Shown piece after piece: positions 61,664-64,000 of a DNA stretch of 64,000 bases. Source of the stretch: Pararobbsia alpina_A. Its GTDB lineage: Bacteria > Pseudomonadota > Gammaproteobacteria > Burkholderiales > Burkholderiaceae. Made by a program: the position numbers and the translations under genes. Location: contig NZ_OZ221288.1 in assembly GCF_965118125.1 (NCBI RefSeq), positions 1,798,001-1,862,000 on the forward strand, written 5' to 3'. Below the pieces are notes generated by a model. The model was not told the DNA's origin. It saw nothing but the letters and a program-made list of their open reading frames with translations, and searched no databases. How positions within the stretch are numbered: position 1 is the first letter of the stretch; the number at the start of each line of letters is the position of its first letter.

Positions 61664-63787
61664 ATGAGCTCGCTTATCGCACAACCTCTCCCGGTCGACG
61701 CCTGCGCCGGCTGGAACGGTGAAATGGCGCAGCGCATCGCTGCGTTCGACTGGTCCGGCACCGCGCTGGGGCCACGCTCCGCATGGTCGAGGAGTCTGGT
61801 CAGCGCCGTGCAGTTTTTGCTCGCCTCGCCGGTTCCGCTCGTAATGTTGTGGGGCAAACCGGGCACGATGGTCTACAACGACGCATACGCCGTCTTTGCG
61901 GGCGGCCGGCATCCATTCCTGCTGGGCAAGCCCGTCGAAGAAGGCTGGCCCGAAATTGCTTCGTTCAATCGTCATGTCGTCGATACCTGTCTGGCTGGCG
62001 GCACGCTTTCTTACGCCGACAAAGAGCTGACACTCCATCGCAGCGGCCGGCCCGAACCCGTGTGGATGGATCTCCACTACAGCCCCGTCGTGGAGGACAA
62101 CGGCGAGCCTGCGGGCGTCATCGCGATCGTGTTCGAGACCACCGGCCGGGTCCTCGCAGAGCACAAACGAGAGGAGGCCGAAGCGGCGCTTCGTGCAGCG
62201 AGCGAGCGCCTGCGTCTTGCGCTCGATTCAGGCCTCGTACTCGGCACATGGATCTGGAGCGCGCACGACGATGTCATCCTCGGGGACGATCGCTTCAACA
62301 CCACCTTCGCGGTGGGCGAACGCTGGCCCGCAAGACGCACATTGCACCGCATCCTGAGTCACGTTCATCCCGACGACCGCACGACATTGAAGTCAGCAAT
62401 CCGGCAAGCAATGCGCACGCAAGGGCGCCGGCGCGCCGAATTCCGATTGCGGATGATTGACGGGCGCTATCGCTGGGTGCTCGCGAGCGGCACTTGCGAG
62501 CACGACGTCATCGACGCCCCGATCAGTCTGTCGGGGGTGCTCGTCGATATTCACGAGCGCAAGACGGCGGAAGGCGAGCTTCTGTCGCTGACGCAAAACC
62601 TCGAGGCTCGCGTCGCGCAGGAAGTCCGGGCACGCGCGAGTGCAGAAGACCGCCTGCGGCAGGCACAAAAGCTCGAAGCAGTCGGCAGCCTCACCGGTGG
62701 CGTCGCACACGATTTCAACAATGTGCTTCAGGTGATTTCCGCCAATCTTCAGCTACTGGCGATCGCCACTCGCGATAACCCGGTGCTCAAGGGCCGTATC
62801 GAAGCATCGAATTCGGCGGTCGCGCGCGGTGCGAAACTCGCGCAGCAATTGCTCGCGTTCGCGCGCAGACAACCGCTCAACCCGTCGGTCACAAACCCCA
62901 AGAAGATGATTCAGGGCATGTCGGAGCTGTTGCGCCGCGCGATCCCCGAAAGCATCCGGCTTGAATTCGCCATGGGGCATTCGACATGGAACGTGTTCGT
63001 CGATCGCAATCAGCTTGAAAACGCGATTCTGAATCTCGTCATCAATTCGCGCGATGCGATCTCCGGACAAGGCCTGATCCGCGTCGAAGTGGAAGACGCG
63101 AACCCATCGATGGATCGCAGGATGGCCGAGCTGGGTTTGCCGCCCGGCGAGTATGTGAAGCTGAGCGTCGTCGACAACGGCGCAGGCATGTCCGACGAAG
63201 TGAGGTCCCGCATCTTCGAGCCGTTTTACTCGACCAAGCCCGAAGGCCACGGCACCGGGCTCGGACTCAGCATGGTATTCGGCTTCGTCAAACAGAGCGC
63301 GGGTCACATCGATGTGCAGACGGTTCTGGATGAAGGCACGACCTTCTCGATGTACTTCCCGAGAACGAGCAAGATCGAGGAACAGGATCGACCGAAGTCG
63401 CCCACCGGTGCGCATGCCGGCGGCGAGACGGTTCTCGTCGTCGAAGACAACCCCGACGTCCGGCTCGCCGCGATCGACATGTTCACGCAGCTCGGCTATC
63501 GCGTGCTGGCCGCGCAAGACGGCGATTCAGCGCTCACCGTGCTGCAGCGATCGAAGCATATCGACCTGTTGTTCACCGATGTCGTCATGCCGGGCACCGT
63601 GCGCAGCAGCGAGCTCGCGCGAATCGCCTCAGCGGAACCCCATCACGCCAAAGTCATCTTCGCATCGGGCTACACGCGCGACATCATCTTTCATGAAGGC
63701 CGGCTCGACGAGGGTGTCGTGCTGCTCAGCAAACCGTATTCGATCGAGGATCTTGCGCGCACGGTGCGTGAAGTACTCGATCGATAG
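61664..63787 (+). CDS. Hybrid histidine kinase (PAS-PAS-HK-REC)
   Basis: 707 residues, no membrane segment. A first PAS-like domain (with RIAAFDWSGTALGPRSAWS) that matches the start of the other hybrid kinase in this window, a second PAS (about 190-310), a short coiled coil, HisKA with phospho-His in G-G-V-A-H-D-F-N-N (about 348), the ATPase domain (NLVINSRDAI, DNGAGMS, GTGLGLSM) and a terminal REC (VVEDNPDVR, Asp in LLFTDVVMP). ATG 61664 is preferred; a GTG at 61631 adds 11 residues. No partner regulator is adjacent. Confidence 0.88.
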   Translation: MSSLIAQPLPVDACAGWNGEMAQRIAAFDWSGTALGPRSAWSRSLVSAVQFLLASPVPLVMLWGKPGTMVYNDAYAVFAGGRHPFLLGKPVEEGWPEIASFNRHVVDTCLAGGTLSYADKELTLHRSGRPEPVWMDLHYSPVVEDNGEPAGVIAIVFETTGRVLAEHKREEAEAALRAASERLRLALDSGLVLGTWIWSAHDDVILGDDRFNTTFAVGERWPARRTLHRILSHVHPDDRTTLKSAIRQAMRTQGRRRAEFRLRMIDGRYRWVLASGTCEHDVIDAPISLSGVLVDIHERKTAEGELLSLTQNLEARVAQEVRARASAEDRLRQAQKLEAVGSLTGGVAHDFNNVLQVISANLQLLAIATRDNPVLKGRIEASNSAVARGAKLAQQLLAFARRQPLNPSVTNPKKMIQGMSELLRRAIPESIRLEFAMGHSTWNVFVDRNQLENAILNLVINSRDAISGQGLIRVEVEDANPSMDRRMAELGLPPGEYVKLSVVDNGAGMSDEVRSRIFEPFYSTKPEGHGTGLGLSMVFGFVKQSAGHIDVQTVLDEGTTFSMYFPRTSKIEEQDRPKSPTGAHAGGETVLVVEDNPDVRLAAIDMFTQLGYRVLAAQDGDSALTVLQRSKHIDLLFTDVVMPGTVRSSELARIASAEPHHAKVIFASGYTRDIIFHEGRLDEGVVLLSKPYSIEDLARTVREVLDR

Positions 63788-63887
63788 CACGTAACCGCGT
63801 CAGGGACGACAAGACAGCGCCGTGATCCCGGCCGCGTCGGGACGTGATCGGCCACGCGCCCTGTCGCCGACTCAGGATACTGTGCGA

Positions 63888-64000
63888 TCAGGCGGCGTGC
63901 GACACGTCGACCCAGCCTTGCCTCGCCGAGAGTGGCCCTTTACCTTTTGGGCCGGACTTGGCCCTGCCCCAGTGCCCCGTGCGCACCAGAACGCGAAGTA
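63888..64000 (-). CDS. Possible 3' end of a gene running off the window
   Basis: An open minus-strand frame enters at the window edge and stops at 63888 after 36 codons. It ends in a basic Gly/Lys/Arg segment (TGHWGRAKSGPKGKGP) followed by a short neutral tail. Basic composition could suit a nucleic-acid-binding tail, but the fragment is too short to classify and may be chance. Confidence 0.3.
   Translation of the reverse strand, partial: LRVLVRTGHWGRAKSGPKGKGPLSARQGWVDVSHAA

Overview
The window looks like chromosomal DNA of a Burkholderiaceae bacterium (Betaproteobacteria; Burkholderia/Paraburkholderia/Caballeronia-like, genus not resolvable by eye). The basis is GC-rich coding DNA, a Burkholderia-type trimeric porin, two DUF4148-type secreted proteins, an autotransporter with an extended signal peptide (ESPR), and many AraC/LysR regulators divergent from single enzymes. 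About 50 protein genes are supported. I see no rRNA, tRNA, CRISPR array or insertion sequence. One cis-regulatory RNA is clear: a cobalamin riboswitch.

Layout. 1-9.2 kb: end of an EmrA-type efflux adaptor, a small secreted protein, glycogen phosphorylase, a GFA-like protein, an MFS transporter, a Tat-exported epoxide hydrolase and an amidase. 9.3-17.9 kb: APS kinase CysC, an ESPR autotransporter adhesin, and a 1247-residue cytoplasmic protein made of two successive TPR + sulfotransferase units. This is the most interesting neighbourhood, because it could be a sulfation system for a surface protein. 18-22.6 kb: lipoprotein hydrolase, UDG-like protein, SnoaL-like and cupin proteins, then a NiCoT nickel/cobalt transporter divergent from NikR. 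22.7-27.7 kb: an accessory islet with a HipA/HipB-like pair in toxin-first order, an orphan papain-like peptidase, and an AT-richer AAA ATPase plus TOPRIM-like pair that resembles anti-phage modules.

27.7-46.2 kb: AraC/SDR pair, a double hybrid histidine kinase, an SPFH/flotillin protein, a porin, small secreted proteins, an AraC regulator, an alpha/beta hydrolase, a chemoreceptor, a TauE/SafE permease and a DUF2325 protein. 46.4-48.8 kb: cobalamin riboswitch and BtuB. 48.9-54.7 kb: an OmpR-type two-component system divergent from msrB-dipZ-msrA, which reads as a self-contained exported methionine-sulfoxide repair operon. 54.8-64 kb: LysE exporter, a GH54 alpha-L-arabinofuranosidase lipoprotein, a chloroperoxidase-like hydrolase, a LysR/NmrA pair, a second hybrid kinase, and the edge of one more reading frame.

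Working together: CysC supplies PAPS, the donor for sulfotransferases, next to a candidate exported substrate. NikR probably controls the divergent nickel permease. The riboswitch controls B12 uptake. DipZ carries electrons across the membrane to feed the two exported Msr enzymes. All functional statements come from reading motifs; no database search was run.
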